From: Butyricimonas faecalis
Lineage (GTDB): Bacteria; Bacteroidota; Bacteroidia; Bacteroidales; Marinifilaceae
Direction of reading: 5' to 3'
Assembly: GCF_003991565.1 (NCBI RefSeq)
Contig: NZ_CP032819.1
Coordinates: 3,162,001 to 3,226,000 of the forward strand
Length of the DNA: 64,000 bases
Shown here: one piece after another, positions 44,216 through 53,594 of the stretch
How positions within the stretch are numbered: position 1 is the first letter of the stretch
How the letters are laid out: each line of letters starts with the position of its first letter
Notes under the pieces: generated by a model
The model's database searches: none
Told to the model about the DNA's origin: nothing
What the model saw: the letters and a program-made list of their open reading frames with translations, nothing else
Program-made: the position numbers and the translations under genes

Positions 44216-45457
44216 ATGGATAAACGTATTTATCTCTGTTTAGCACACATGAGTGGTGAAGAGCAGAAATTTATAAAAGAGGCATTTGATACAAATTGGG
44301 TTGTACCTCTTGGACCCAATGTGAATGGCTTTGAGGCAGATCTTGAAAGATTCATAGGGGAAGATAGGCGGGTTGTAGCTCTTTCTGCAGGTACTGCGGC
44401 TTTACATCTAGCATTATTGGCTTGTAAGGTAGGACAAGGGGATGAGGTAATAGTGCAGTCGTTCACGTTTTGTGCTTCTAGTCATCCAATTACCTATCTT
44501 GGTGCTTCTCCTGTTTTTGTGGATTCGGAATTAGATACGTGGAATATGGATCCTGTTTTATTGGAAATAGCTATAAAAGACCGTATAGTTCAAACAGGAC
44601 GTAAGCCTAAAGCCATAATTCCTGTAGCTCTTTATGGTATGCCGTATGATTGTGAACGAATCATGGAAATAGCGAATCGTTATGATATTCCCGTAATTGA
44701 AGATGCTGCAGAAGGGTTTGGATCTAAGTTTGATGGACGTATGCTTAGTACCTATGGGAAATATGGCGTTTTATCATTTAATGGTAATAAAATGATTACT
44801 ACTAGTGGAGGAGGTGCGTTAACTTGTACTAATGATGAGGATAAACGTGAAATTATGTTTTATGCAACACAGGCTCGTGAGTCATATCCTTATTATCAGC
44901 ATGAAAAAATAGGCTATAATTATCGTATGAGTAATATTTGTGCTGGAATTGGTCGCGGGCAGATGTTTGTGGCAACAGATCATATTGCTCATCATAAACA
45001 TATTCAATCTCTTTATCGGGAATTGTTTAAAGATGTAGATGGTATTGCTTTGCATGAAAACCCATCTTCACGTTATGATAGTAATTTTTGGCTTTGTACT
45101 ATTATTCTTGATCCAAAGTTGCAAGTGAAAGGAGAAAAAGATGCTTATAAAAATACGATTCAAGGAGCAGTTGGGGGAGCTGCTGGTGTAACTCATGTTA
45201 CTTCGATTTTGCATACAGATTGCGAACCCAATCTGAATGTTGAAGCTATGCGTAGAATGCTTGATATTGCAAATGTTGAGAGTCGTCCTTTATGGAAACC
45301 GATGCATAAACAACCGGTTTATAAAACAGCAATATCTTATACGAATGGAGTAAGTGAAAGTTTATTCAAGAGGGGACTTTGTCTTCCAAGTGGTCCTTAT
45401 GTTTCTGATGATGATGTGAAGTACATTGTAGAGCAAATCAAAGAGAGTATTGGTTAA
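44216..45457 (+). CDS. DegT/DnrJ/EryC1-family sugar aminotransferase
   Basis: PLP-dependent aminotransferase of 413 residues acting on a 4-keto or 3-keto nucleotide sugar. SAGTAALHLAL (57-67) binds the PLP phosphate, EDAAEGFGS (162-170) carries the aspartate contacting the pyridine nitrogen, and SFNGNKMITTSGGG (187-200) holds Lys192, which forms the Schiff base. This subgroup is like PglE and LegC. Together with the WbpM-like dehydratase at 25304 it could make a 4-amino-4,6-dideoxy sugar. It is the last AT-rich gene before the capE-like gene; a 78-bp AT-rich gap follows. Confidence 0.92.
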   Translation: MDKRIYLCLAHMSGEEQKFIKEAFDTNWVVPLGPNVNGFEADLERFIGEDRRVVALSAGTAALHLALLACKVGQGDEVIVQSFTFCASSHPITYLGASPVFVDSELDTWNMDPVLLEIAIKDRIVQTGRKPKAIIPVALYGMPYDCERIMEIANRYDIPVIEDAAEGFGSKFDGRMLSTYGKYGVLSFNGNKMITTSGGGALTCTNDEDKREIMFYATQARESYPYYQHEKIGYNYRMSNICAGIGRGQMFVATDHIAHHKHIQSLYRELFKDVDGIALHENPSSRYDSNFWLCTIILDPKLQVKGEKDAYKNTIQGAVGGAAGVTHVTSILHTDCEPNLNVEAMRRMLDIANVESRPLWKPMHKQPVYKTAISYTNGVSESLFKRGLCLPSGPYVSDDDVKYIVEQIKESIG

Positions 45458-45535
45458 TGAACTGCTTTAATTGTTGAGCGGCATTTGTAACATAAGAAAG
45501 TTTCTTAGATAAAATATAAATAATAAAATATTATC

Positions 45536-46579
45536 ATGTCCATTTTTAAAGACAAAGTTTTAATGATTACCGGAGGTACCGGTAGTTTTGGTAATGCCGT
45601 GTTGAAAAGATTCCTTCGTACTGATATTGGAGAGATTCGTATTTTCTCCCGGGATGAAAAGAAACAGGATGATATGAGACATGAATACCAAGCGAAGTTT
45701 CCAGAGGTAGCACATAAAATTAAATTTTATATTGGAGATGTTCGCTCGTTGGAGAGTGTGCGGGCTGCCGTGCCGGGTACAGATTACATTTTCCATGCGG
45801 CAGCCTTGAAACAGGTCCCTTCGTGTGAGTTTTTCCCGATGGAGGCTGTTCGTACGAACGTGGTTGGGACGGATAACGTGTTGACGGCTGCGATTGAGAG
45901 CGGGGTGAAGAGTGTTATTTGTCTTTCCACGGATAAGGCGGCCTACCCGATAAATGCTATGGGGATTACTAAGGCCATTGAGGAAAAGGTGGCTGTGGCT
46001 AAGAGTCGTTTGTGTAATCCTGATAAAACAAAGATTTGTTGTACGCGTTACGGTAACGTGATGTGTTCCCGCGGTTCCGTTATCCCTCTTTGGATCGAAC
46101 AAATTCGAGCAGGACTTCCCATTACTCTCACGGAACCATCAATGACTCGTTTTATCATGAGTCTGGATGAAGCAGTTGATCTTGTTCTTTTTGCTTTTGA
46201 GCATGGGGCTAATGGTGATATTCTCGTGCAGAAAGCACCGGCTTGTACGATACGAGTTCAGGCGGAAGCTGTTTGTGAACTTTTTGGAGGAAAGAAAGAG
46301 GATATTAAGGTGATTGGTATTCGCCACGGGGAGAAGATGTACGAGACACTTCTCACGAAGGAGGAATGTGCCAAGGCGGTGGATATGGGGAATTTTTATC
46401 GAGTCCCGGCAGACAACCGGGATTTGAATTACGATAAATTCTTTACCGAGGGTGACGTGAAGCATGTTACTATCGAGGAATTTAATTCCGATAATGCCTA
46501 TCGGTTAAGTTTGGAAGAAACTAAGGCAAAAGTTGCTTCATTAGAGTATATTCAAGAGGAACTGGCAAAAAAGAAATAG
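45536..46579 (+). CDS. capE: UDP-GlcNAc 4,6-dehydratase (5-inverting), CapE/FnlA-like
   Basis: Soluble extended-SDR enzyme of 347 residues. The NAD(P) site is TGGTGSFGN (12-20), with the phenylalanine and asparagine typical of CapE/FnlA/WbjB. The active-site region STDKAAYPINAMGITKAIEEK (about 131-151) has a methionine-lysine pair instead of the classic YxxxK. It should convert UDP-GlcNAc to UDP-2-acetamido-2,6-dideoxy-4-keto-beta-L-arabino-hexose, the first step to UDP-L-FucNAc. capG- and capF-like genes follow with 1-bp gaps, completing the pathway. GC content returns to the level of the chromosome here. Confidence 0.93.
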   Translation: MSIFKDKVLMITGGTGSFGNAVLKRFLRTDIGEIRIFSRDEKKQDDMRHEYQAKFPEVAHKIKFYIGDVRSLESVRAAVPGTDYIFHAAALKQVPSCEFFPMEAVRTNVVGTDNVLTAAIESGVKSVICLSTDKAAYPINAMGITKAIEEKVAVAKSRLCNPDKTKICCTRYGNVMCSRGSVIPLWIEQIRAGLPITLTEPSMTRFIMSLDEAVDLVLFAFEHGANGDILVQKAPACTIRVQAEAVCELFGGKKEDIKVIGIRHGEKMYETLLTKEECAKAVDMGNFYRVPADNRDLNYDKFFTEGDVKHVTIEEFNSDNAYRLSLEETKAKVASLEYIQEELAKKK

Positions 46580-46580
46580 T

Positions 46581-47741
46581 ATGGCAGAATTTAAGAATAA
46601 TGGTAAATTGAAGTTGCTTATCATCGTGGGGACAAGACCGGAAATTATTCGTCTGGCTGCCGTGATAAACAAGTGTAGGCTGTATTTCGATTGTTTGCTG
46701 GCTCATACCGGGCAGAATTATGATTATAATCTTAACGGGATTTTTTTCAAAGATTTGGAATTGGCTGATCCTGACGTGTATATGGATGCAGTGGGGGCAG
46801 ATTTGGGGGAGACAATGGGTAATATTATTGACAAAAGTTACAAGTTGATGGTGGCAACCCGGCCGGATGCGGTTCTTGTGCTTGGGGATACGAATTCTTG
46901 CCTTAGTGTGATCGGTGCAAAGCGTTTACATATTCCGATTTTTCACATGGAAGCGGGTAATCGTTGCAAGGATGAGTGTTTGCCGGAGGAGACCAATCGT
47001 CGGATTGTTGATATTATTTCCGATGTTAACATGGCTTACAGTGAACATGCTCGTAGGTATCTTGCGGAATGTGGACTGCCCAAGGAGCGCACTTACGTGA
47101 CGGGTTCTCCGATGGCTGAGGTGTTGCATCAGAATTTGGCTGAAATAGAGGCTTCCGATATTCACGAGCGTCTCGGACTGGAAAAAGGGAGGTATATCCT
47201 TCTCTCGGCTCATCGTGAAGAAAATATTGATACGGAGAAGAACTTTCTTTCTCTTTTTACGGCGATAAACATGATGGCAGAAAAATACGACATGCCGATT
47301 CTTTATAGTTGTCATCCAAGGAGTCGTAAACGTTTGGAGGCTTCCGGTTTTCAACTTGATCGTCGTGTGATTCGGCATGAACCATTGGGATTTCATGATT
47401 ATAATTGTTTGCAAATGAATGCTTATGCCGTTGTTTCCGATAGTGGAACGTTACCCGAGGAAAGTTCTTTCTTTATTTCCGTGGGACACCCATTTCCGGC
47501 AGTTTGTATTCGAACCTCTACAGAACGTCCGGAGGCTATCGATAAGGCTTGTTTCTTTATTGCCGGGATTGATTCCGATTCTTTGTTACAGGCCGTGGAA
47601 TGTGCTGTTGATATGAACAGAAACGGAGATCATGGGCTTCCGGTGCCGAATTACGTGGATGAGAATGTTTCCACGAAAGTGGTGAAGATTATACAGTCTT
47701 ATACCGGTATTATTAACAAGATGGTTTGGAGAAAGTTTTAG
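46581..47741 (+). CDS. capG: UDP-N-acetylglucosamine 2-epimerase-family enzyme, CapG/FnlC-like
   Basis: Non-hydrolysing UDP-HexNAc 2-epimerase fold, 386 residues. IIVGTRPEIIRLAAVI (about 12-27) and HTGQNYD (about 49-55) are the family starts, and FHMEAGNRC (about 121-129), SAHREEN (about 212-218) and SDSGTLPEES (about 286-295) are substrate-site motifs. In the FucNAc pathway CapG/FnlC converts UDP-2-acetamido-2,6-dideoxy-L-talose to UDP-L-FucNAc. The 1-bp gap to capE and capF homologues supports that over a general WecB role. The gene order is E-G-F, unlike the S. aureus order E-F-G. Confidence 0.92.
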   Translation: MAEFKNNGKLKLLIIVGTRPEIIRLAAVINKCRLYFDCLLAHTGQNYDYNLNGIFFKDLELADPDVYMDAVGADLGETMGNIIDKSYKLMVATRPDAVLVLGDTNSCLSVIGAKRLHIPIFHMEAGNRCKDECLPEETNRRIVDIISDVNMAYSEHARRYLAECGLPKERTYVTGSPMAEVLHQNLAEIEASDIHERLGLEKGRYILLSAHREENIDTEKNFLSLFTAINMMAEKYDMPILYSCHPRSRKRLEASGFQLDRRVIRHEPLGFHDYNCLQMNAYAVVSDSGTLPEESSFFISVGHPFPAVCIRTSTERPEAIDKACFFIAGIDSDSLLQAVECAVDMNRNGDHGLPVPNYVDENVSTKVVKIIQSYTGIINKMVWRKF

Positions 47742-47742
47742 C

Positions 47743-48948
47743 ATGAAAATACTTGTTACGGGTGCAAAAGGATTCGTGGGTAAGAACCTTTGTGCCGAAT
47801 TAAGAAATATCAAGGACGGAAAATCTCGTTGTTGGGGAGATGTGGTTATTGACGAAGTTTTTGAATACGATGTAGATTCTACTTCAGAGGAGTTGGACGA
47901 GTGGTGTAAGGAGTGTGATTTTGTCTTTAATTTGGCGGGAGTCAATCGTCCGCAAAATCAAGAAGAGTTTATGGAAGGGAATTTCGGTTTTGCTTCCACG
48001 TTGCTTGATTCTCTCAAAAAGCATGGGAACGCGTGTCCGGTGATGCTTTCATCTTCCCAACAGGCTTCATTGACCGGACGCTTTGGTAATTCCGAGTACG
48101 GTCGTTCGAAAAAGGCCGGAGAGGATTTATTCCTTGATTACGCAACGGATACCGGGGCTGAAGTGTTGGTCTATCGTTTCCCAAATCTGTTTGGAAAGTG
48201 GTGTCGTCCGAATTACAATTCGGCTGTAGCAACGTTCTGTTATAATATTGCGAATGATTTGCCTATTCAGGTGAATGATCCCACGGTTGAGCTGGAATTA
48301 CTTTATATTGATGATCTTGTGGCGGAGATGGTTTCTGCCTTGAAAGGGGAGGTGCATCGCTGTGAGTTTGACGGGTTGGAGGTGGTACCTTCCGTTGCGG
48401 GGACATATTGTTACTGCCCAATAACTCATAAGATAACGCTCGGAGAGATCGTAAGTCTGTTACATGAATTTGCCGATCAGCCTTCGACATTAATGATGCC
48501 GGAGATCCCTGCCGGTTCTTTTGCAAAGAAATTATACTCGACATTTCTGAGTTATCTGCCGGAATCTAAAGTGGCTTTCCCGCTTAAAATGAATGTGGAT
48601 GCTCGTGGGTCTTTCACGGAACTTTTGCATACTGCAAAGTGTGGTCAAGTCAGTGTCAATATTTCTAAACCGGGAATCACGAAGGGGCAACATTGGCATC
48701 ACTCCAAGTGGGAGTTTTTCATTGTTGTTGCTGGGCATGGATTGATTCAAGAACGTAAGGAGGGAACTGATGAGGTGCTTGAGTTCGAAGTTTCGGGAGA
48801 TAAGATACAAGCGGTACATATGCTCCCAGGTTACACTCATAACATCATTAATCTTTCAGAAACAGAGAATTTGGTGACGGTGATGTGGGCAAATGAAATC
48901 TTTGATCCTACGTATCCAGATACCTATGGGGATCCAGTTATGAAGTAA
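47743..48948 (+). CDS. capF: Bifunctional epimerase/reductase CapF/FnlB-like (SDR plus cupin)
   Basis: Two-domain enzyme of 401 residues. The N-terminal SDR domain has GAKGFVGKNL (6-15) and an active-site SEYGRSKK (about 118-125, YxxxK). The C-terminal part is a cupin (about 275-385) with HWHHSKWEFF (about 312-321), zinc ligands of CapF-type 3-epimerase domains. The cupin domain epimerizes C3 and the SDR domain reduces C4, giving the L-talose derivative that CapG turns into UDP-L-FucNAc. It is the last gene of the capsule operon; two terminators follow. Confidence 0.93.
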   Translation: MKILVTGAKGFVGKNLCAELRNIKDGKSRCWGDVVIDEVFEYDVDSTSEELDEWCKECDFVFNLAGVNRPQNQEEFMEGNFGFASTLLDSLKKHGNACPVMLSSSQQASLTGRFGNSEYGRSKKAGEDLFLDYATDTGAEVLVYRFPNLFGKWCRPNYNSAVATFCYNIANDLPIQVNDPTVELELLYIDDLVAEMVSALKGEVHRCEFDGLEVVPSVAGTYCYCPITHKITLGEIVSLLHEFADQPSTLMMPEIPAGSFAKKLYSTFLSYLPESKVAFPLKMNVDARGSFTELLHTAKCGQVSVNISKPGITKGQHWHHSKWEFFIVVAGHGLIQERKEGTDEVLEFEVSGDKIQAVHMLPGYTHNIINLSETENLVTVMWANEIFDPTYPDTYGDPVMK

Positions 48949-48990
48949 TCTGGTCTTGAAAAGACTGTAGAAATAGTATTATTCTTAAAA

Positions 48991-49033
48991 GGGTATAACG
49001 AGAGTGATTTACACTTTTGTTATACCCTTGTTG
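48991..49033 (+). terminator. Capsule operon terminator 1
   Basis: GGGTATAAC (48991-48999) pairs with GTTATACCC (49019-49027), followed by TTGTTG. It lies 43 bp after the capF-like stop. Confidence 0.7.
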
Positions 49034-49038
49034 TTTAT

Positions 49039-49068
49039 AGGCATGCCGGTGTGGCGTGCCTTTGTTGT
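49039..49068 (+). terminator. Capsule operon terminator 2
   Basis: AGGCATGCC (49039-49047) pairs with GGCGTGCCT (49053-49061) with one wobble around a 5-nt loop, followed by TTGTTG. It backs up the first terminator. Confidence 0.7.
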
Positions 49069-49254
49069 TAAAGGTCATCTCACGAAATTTAAAAATACGT
49101 GAGTTCGAAATAAATCAGCATAAAACAAGAAGAGCGCCCACGCAAGGACTTGTAAAGAATTAGAAGAGATAATTATGGGGAAATAATCCGGTGTATAGTC
49201 CGATTTAATACATGAAATCAAGATTGAAACATGATTACATTCGGAACACTACCG

Positions 49255-49321
49255 TGTAAAGCGCTATTAAAGCGCTATTAGAACCCTATTAAAACGCTAT
49301 ACGGAATAGCGTTTTAATAGC
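49255..49321. repeat. Short tandem GCGCTATTA-type repeats ending in a 15-bp hairpin
   Basis: Four imperfect direct repeats of about 11 bp (AAAGCGCTATT, AAAGCGCTATT, AGAACCCTATT, AAAACGCTAT). The last begins a perfect 15-bp inverted repeat, CTATTAAAACGCTAT (49286-49300) with ATAGCGTTTTAATAG (49306-49320) around ACGGA. It is too short and irregular for a CRISPR. The rest of the 49069-49767 gap holds no recognizable gene; TATATTTG at 49659-49666 may be a rightward promoter without a clear gene. Confidence 0.65.
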
Positions 49322-49767
49322 ATTCTAAAAGCTTACTAAAAATTTTATATATGGTAGAGATCTGCTAGTGATTATGATTTGTTATAGTTCTGTCATTTTA
49401 ATAGGATATCTACATAGCATGAAATGCTACAATACATGCCGAATACTTTTATCACTATGCTTGTTGATTTCTTGGATATCGGGAAGGGGTAGAGGATAAG
49501 GAAATGTAGGAAATTTGTTGTAAACCATTCTTAGGGGATGACCTTATTAAAATTATTCGTTACTAATTGGTGTGTTTGTGAATGCCAACGAGAGTCACAT
49601 TTACGCTACTTAAAGCAAAGTATGTAAAAAAGTTCATGGATAATTTGAAAAGTATTCATATATTTGCATATATGACTTAATGACGGTAGGAAAACCTGCC
49701 TTAAATATATGTGAGTTTGTCCAAATGAATAGTAACCTAAACGAAGATATGAAACTAAAAAATGAAT

Positions 49768-49986
49768 TTATTCAACATCAACTAGCTCTTTTAATTTGAC
49801 GTTAAGCCCTCGGCTTATTTTATAAAGAGTACGTATTGTTGGATTCGTATTACCAGATTCAAGTCTAGCAATATTTGCATTATCCATATTGGAAGCTGCT
49901 GCAAGTTCTTCCAATGTCATAGGTTTAGAAAGCCTAATCTCCTTTATTCTTTTACCAATTTTTAAAATTAAATCTCTATCATCCAT
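49768..49986 (-). CDS. Small XRE-family transcriptional regulator
   Basis: Protein of 72 residues, almost entirely one Cro/C1-type HTH: IGKRIKEIRLSKPMTLEELAAASNMDNANIARLESGNTNPTIRTLYKISRGLNV (about 10-63). There is no further domain, as in many stand-alone regulators and antitoxins. It is divergent from the SusC/SusD operon. Two TATCAT-N2-ATGAyA operators lie in the region upstream of its start, between it and that operon. No toxin-like partner is adjacent. It probably represses itself and could act on the SusC/SusD operon. Confidence 0.87.
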   Translation of the reverse strand: MDDRDLILKIGKRIKEIRLSKPMTLEELAAASNMDNANIARLESGNTNPTIRTLYKISRGLNVKLKELVDVE

Positions 49987-49993
49987 TTTGTTC

Positions 49994-50056
49994 TATCATA
50001 AATGATAAAAACAAAGGAAAGGATATAATATGGTTAAGTTTCTATCATATATGACA
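49994..50056. promoter_or_regulatory. Paired operators upstream of XRE regulator
   Basis: TATCATAAATGATA (49994-50007), a perfect palindrome, and TATCATATATGACA (50043-50056), one base off. Centres are 49 bp apart, in the divergent spacer directly upstream of the regulator's start. Confidence 0.6.
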
Positions 50057-50137
50057 GGAAAATAAGTTATAGAAAATTGTTTAACAAATTAATGATTAAA
50101 CCAAAAACAATTTAAAAGGAAAGAACAGAAGAAAATA

Positions 50138-50224
50138 TTCTTCCTCGGGAAGAACAAACGAAAAAAATGAAAGAGGGGTGCATTCCTCGTCTGGAAAACA
50201 CAGAATAGCACCCCCTTACATTAA
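50138..50224 (+). promoter_or_regulatory. Structured leader before SusC-like gene
   Basis: TTCTTCC (50138-50144) pairs with GGAAGAA (50148-50154), and GGGGTGC (50175-50181) pairs with GCACCCC (50218-50224). The second hairpin is followed by TTACATTAATT, a weak tail, so it may only slow or partly terminate transcription. Confidence 0.35.
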
Positions 50225-50256
50225 TTAACCTTAGTAATTAACGAATAATCAAAGTT

Positions 50257-53200
50257 ATGAAAAAAACTTATGACAGGAAAGGTTTTAAGCAAAAGTTACT
50301 ATCGAAGAGAAAGACCGTCGTCACGGTGACTCGCTTGCTGATCGTCTTATTGCTCGGGTGTCCGCTACTGGCTCGGGCCGGGATGAGAGATTCAACCCGC
50401 TTAGAAGGTTATCGGGTGCAGGGAACGGTTGTCGACGAGAAAGGAATCCCCCTACCCGGGGTTACCGTACGACTGGATTCTACTATGCTAGGCGTCACGA
50501 CCGACAATGAAGGGAAATTTCTTTTACGTTTACCACAGGTTCGGGGAGTCCTCGTGTTCTCGTTTGTGGGATATAAAACCGTGAAAATGAAATTTGAACC
50601 GGACAAACTATTGTACGTTCGCATGAAAGAGGATATTTCCGAACTGGATGAGGTTACCGTGGTGGCCTACGGGGAGCAATCGAGGCGGGATGTGATCGGG
50701 GCCATGTCAATCGTGAAGGCCGCGGACATTAAAGATATTCCCTCGCCTTCCCTTGCTAATCTACTGCAAGGCCGGGTCGCCGGGATGAGCGTGATCAATG
50801 CCTCCGGGGCTCCCGGTGGTGGAGGCATCGTTACCACGATACGGGGATTTAACAGTTTGTCGGTGGAAGCCTCCCAACGTCACTCGGAACCTTTGTGGGT
50901 GATCGACGGGGTGCCCATGTATTCATTCACTTCTCCCATCTCGGGGTTGAACACGCTGTCTGAAATCGATCCGAAAGACATCGAGACGGTACAAGTGCTT
51001 AAAGATGCCGCCTCGGCTGCCATCTACGGTTCGCGTGCCGCCAACGGGGTAATCCTGATTACCACGAAGAAAGGACGATTAAACCAGAAAGCAAAAGTCA
51101 GCCTGAATGTTTCGCGAACATTTATTTTTCAACCGAATCTTCCCGATCTCACGGGTGGGAACCGGGAAAGGTATCACAGGATGGAGGCCCTTAAGAACCA
51201 ACAAGAGGCCTACCTCGATTACGAGAATAACGTTTACAAGTACCCGGAAAGCTACTGGGAATCCTACGAGAACGGGGTAAAGTACAATTATTTCTGGAAC
51301 ATGGGTGATGGGGCAACCATTCCGCTCTATCAAGATAGCCTGAATCCGTTTTACAATAATTCGACAGATCTGTTCGACTATTATTTCAGAACAGCCAAGG
51401 TTACGGATGCCAATATTCAGGTTTCCGGTGGTGGCACAAATATCGCCTACAACATCGGTCTGGGATATTACGATGAGAAAGGCGTGCTGAGAGGCACGGG
51501 GTTCAGTAGGGTGAAACTGCTCTCCAATCTCTTCGTGAGCCCGGTTGAGAAGATGAACATGAATCTGCGGTTCTATCTTGCTCGCACGGATCGGAGCCGT
51601 TCGTCAAGAGACCAAAACGGGTACGACTTTTCAACCGGTAGCGACTTGGAAACAATTCCTTCCGAGTTGCTGACCACCTCAACGCTATGGCCGGGAAAAG
51701 GAACGCCCGCCTTCGAGGAGATGATTAACCGATTCAAGGGGACGATCGAGAAAAACGACTCGTACAGGGCGAGGGCCAGTTTTGACGCGAGCTACGAGTT
51801 CGTGAAGGGATTGACGTTCAAAACCTCTGTTGCCGCGGACTACTCGCAACAGAACCAAAACCTGTTCCGCCCCTCGTATCTTGACGAGTACAACGAATCA
51901 TATTCCGGAGGACAGATCGCGAGAGCGATGATGTTGTTGAACGAAAACCTGCTAACCTACAAGCACACTTTCAAAAATGATCATAACGTGGACATTTTAC
52001 TAGGCCATTCGGTGCAAGTCAACGAGAATCATCTTGTCGGTGGTTACGGGAGAAAGGCTCCCAGCGATCTGATTCACTACGTGTCGTGGTACGAGAATGT
52101 CTACGATGTTAATGCGAACCGTGTTCTGAAAGATTTTCACTCGGACAAGGAGAGAAGTACCATGGTCGGGTTGTTCGGGCGACTGAACTACAACTACCGA
52201 CAGAAGTATTTCGTTTCCGTCACCGTGAGAAGGGATGCCTCGTCCAAATTCGGCGAGGACGTCAGGTGGGCCACTTCCCGTCGTATGCCATAGGGTACGC
52301 GTTCTCGGAAGAGCCGTTCATGGAATGGGCCGGAGGGATTCTGGATTTCGGGAAGATCAGGGCAAGCTACGGGAAGTCGGGCAAGCAATTCGACCAACCT
52401 TACATCGCTTACGGCCTGCTTACCCCGTCAAAGTCCTTTCTCGGACACCCCGGTGTGCAGCCGGAGTGGTTCGACGGGTTGACCAACAAGAACCTGACAT
52501 GGGAAGAAACGAAACAGTATGATTTCGGTATTGATCTCGATTTCTTCGACCACCGCGTAAGTCTCACGATGGATTATTACTACCGGTTGACGGATAAATT
52601 GTTGTACAACATTACTTTGCCGGGTAACTATTCCGGTTATGACCGTCAATGGCAAAACGCTTACGCCATCATGAACGAGGGGCTTGAGATTCAAGTGAAA
52701 TGGGATATTTTTCGGGAAGAGAAGTTGTCATGGAATATGACGTTCAATATTGCACGGAACTGGAACCGTTTGAAGAAAAGTACGAACGGGATGGATTTCC
52801 AAAACCGGAACGGGAGTAATAATTTCTCGGACAACCTGAGCGTGATCGGGAAGCCGTTGAATGGGATTTACACCTATAAGGATAATGGGTTTTACGATGA
52901 TGATAATGAAGTGCCGTATTATTTTCTGAACGGGAGAAAAACGTATCTTTTCGGGAATAATACTCAACGCTTCTATCGGGCAGGCGATCGGATCATTTAC
53001 GATGCTGATGGTAACGGGCAGATCAACACGCTCCAACCCTTGCAAGACGACCGGGTGTATTCCGGTTCTCCCCTTCCTATTGCCAGCGGGGGGATCACGA
53101 GTTCATTGGAGTGGAAGAATTTCGATTTGAATATGCTGTTCAGTTACGTGATCGGACGACATATTCTGAATGCCGGGAAAGGGGCTTCCGTGGGAACCCG

Positions 53201-53591
53201 CTTGGGAATGACCATCGAAGACACGGCTACCCCCATTTTTGCCAACCTTGATAAGATCAGTTTTTGGCAAAGACCGGGAGACCGGACGGATTTTCCAGCT
53301 AACAGGTTAGAAAACGGTTTATCCAATTTTGCCACAAACCTGTATTCCAACGTGGAAGACGTGAGTTATATAAAATTGAAGACCATCACGCTGGGTTACA
53401 CTCTTCCCTCGACCATCGCATCCAGAATTGGCGTCGGGGCAAGGATTTTCATCTCGGCGGAAAACGTGTTCACGATAACCAATTATAGCGGACCGGATCC
53501 GGAGTCTGTTGATCTCGTGACGGGAATTGATTATTTCGGGAACTATCCCCTTAGCAAACGGGTTACTTTGGGTCTAACTGTAAATTTTTAA
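50257..53591 (+). pseudogene. SusC/RagA-type TonB-dependent receptor, frameshifted
   Basis: Outer-membrane nutrient receptor of about 1,111 residues if repaired. It has a signal peptide (about 25-47), a carboxypeptidase-regulatory-like domain (VQGTVVDEKGIPLPGVTV), and a plug with GRVAGMSVINASGAPGGGG, then IYGSRAANGVILITTKKG. The first frame runs to 52293. At WATSRRMP it departs from the family pattern, and the other frame (from 52266) continues GHFPSYAIGYAFSEEPF, as expected after RW. Restoring one G in the GGG run at 52268-52270 rejoins them. The barrel then continues to the C-terminal strand LSKRVTLGLTVNF. It lacks an N-terminal STN domain, so sigma/anti-sigma control is unlikely. A SusD gene follows 3 bp later. 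Confidence 0.9.
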
Positions 53592-53594
53592 ACG

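Noticed and set aside
49255..49321. CRISPR-like tandem repeats
   Set aside because: Units are about 11 bp with no spacers and differ from each other; no cas genes are present.
49725..49796. 24-codon open frame downstream of the TATATTTG element, overlapping the 3' end of the XRE gene
   Set aside because: Too short, no recognizable sequence, and overlaps the opposite-strand regulator gene.
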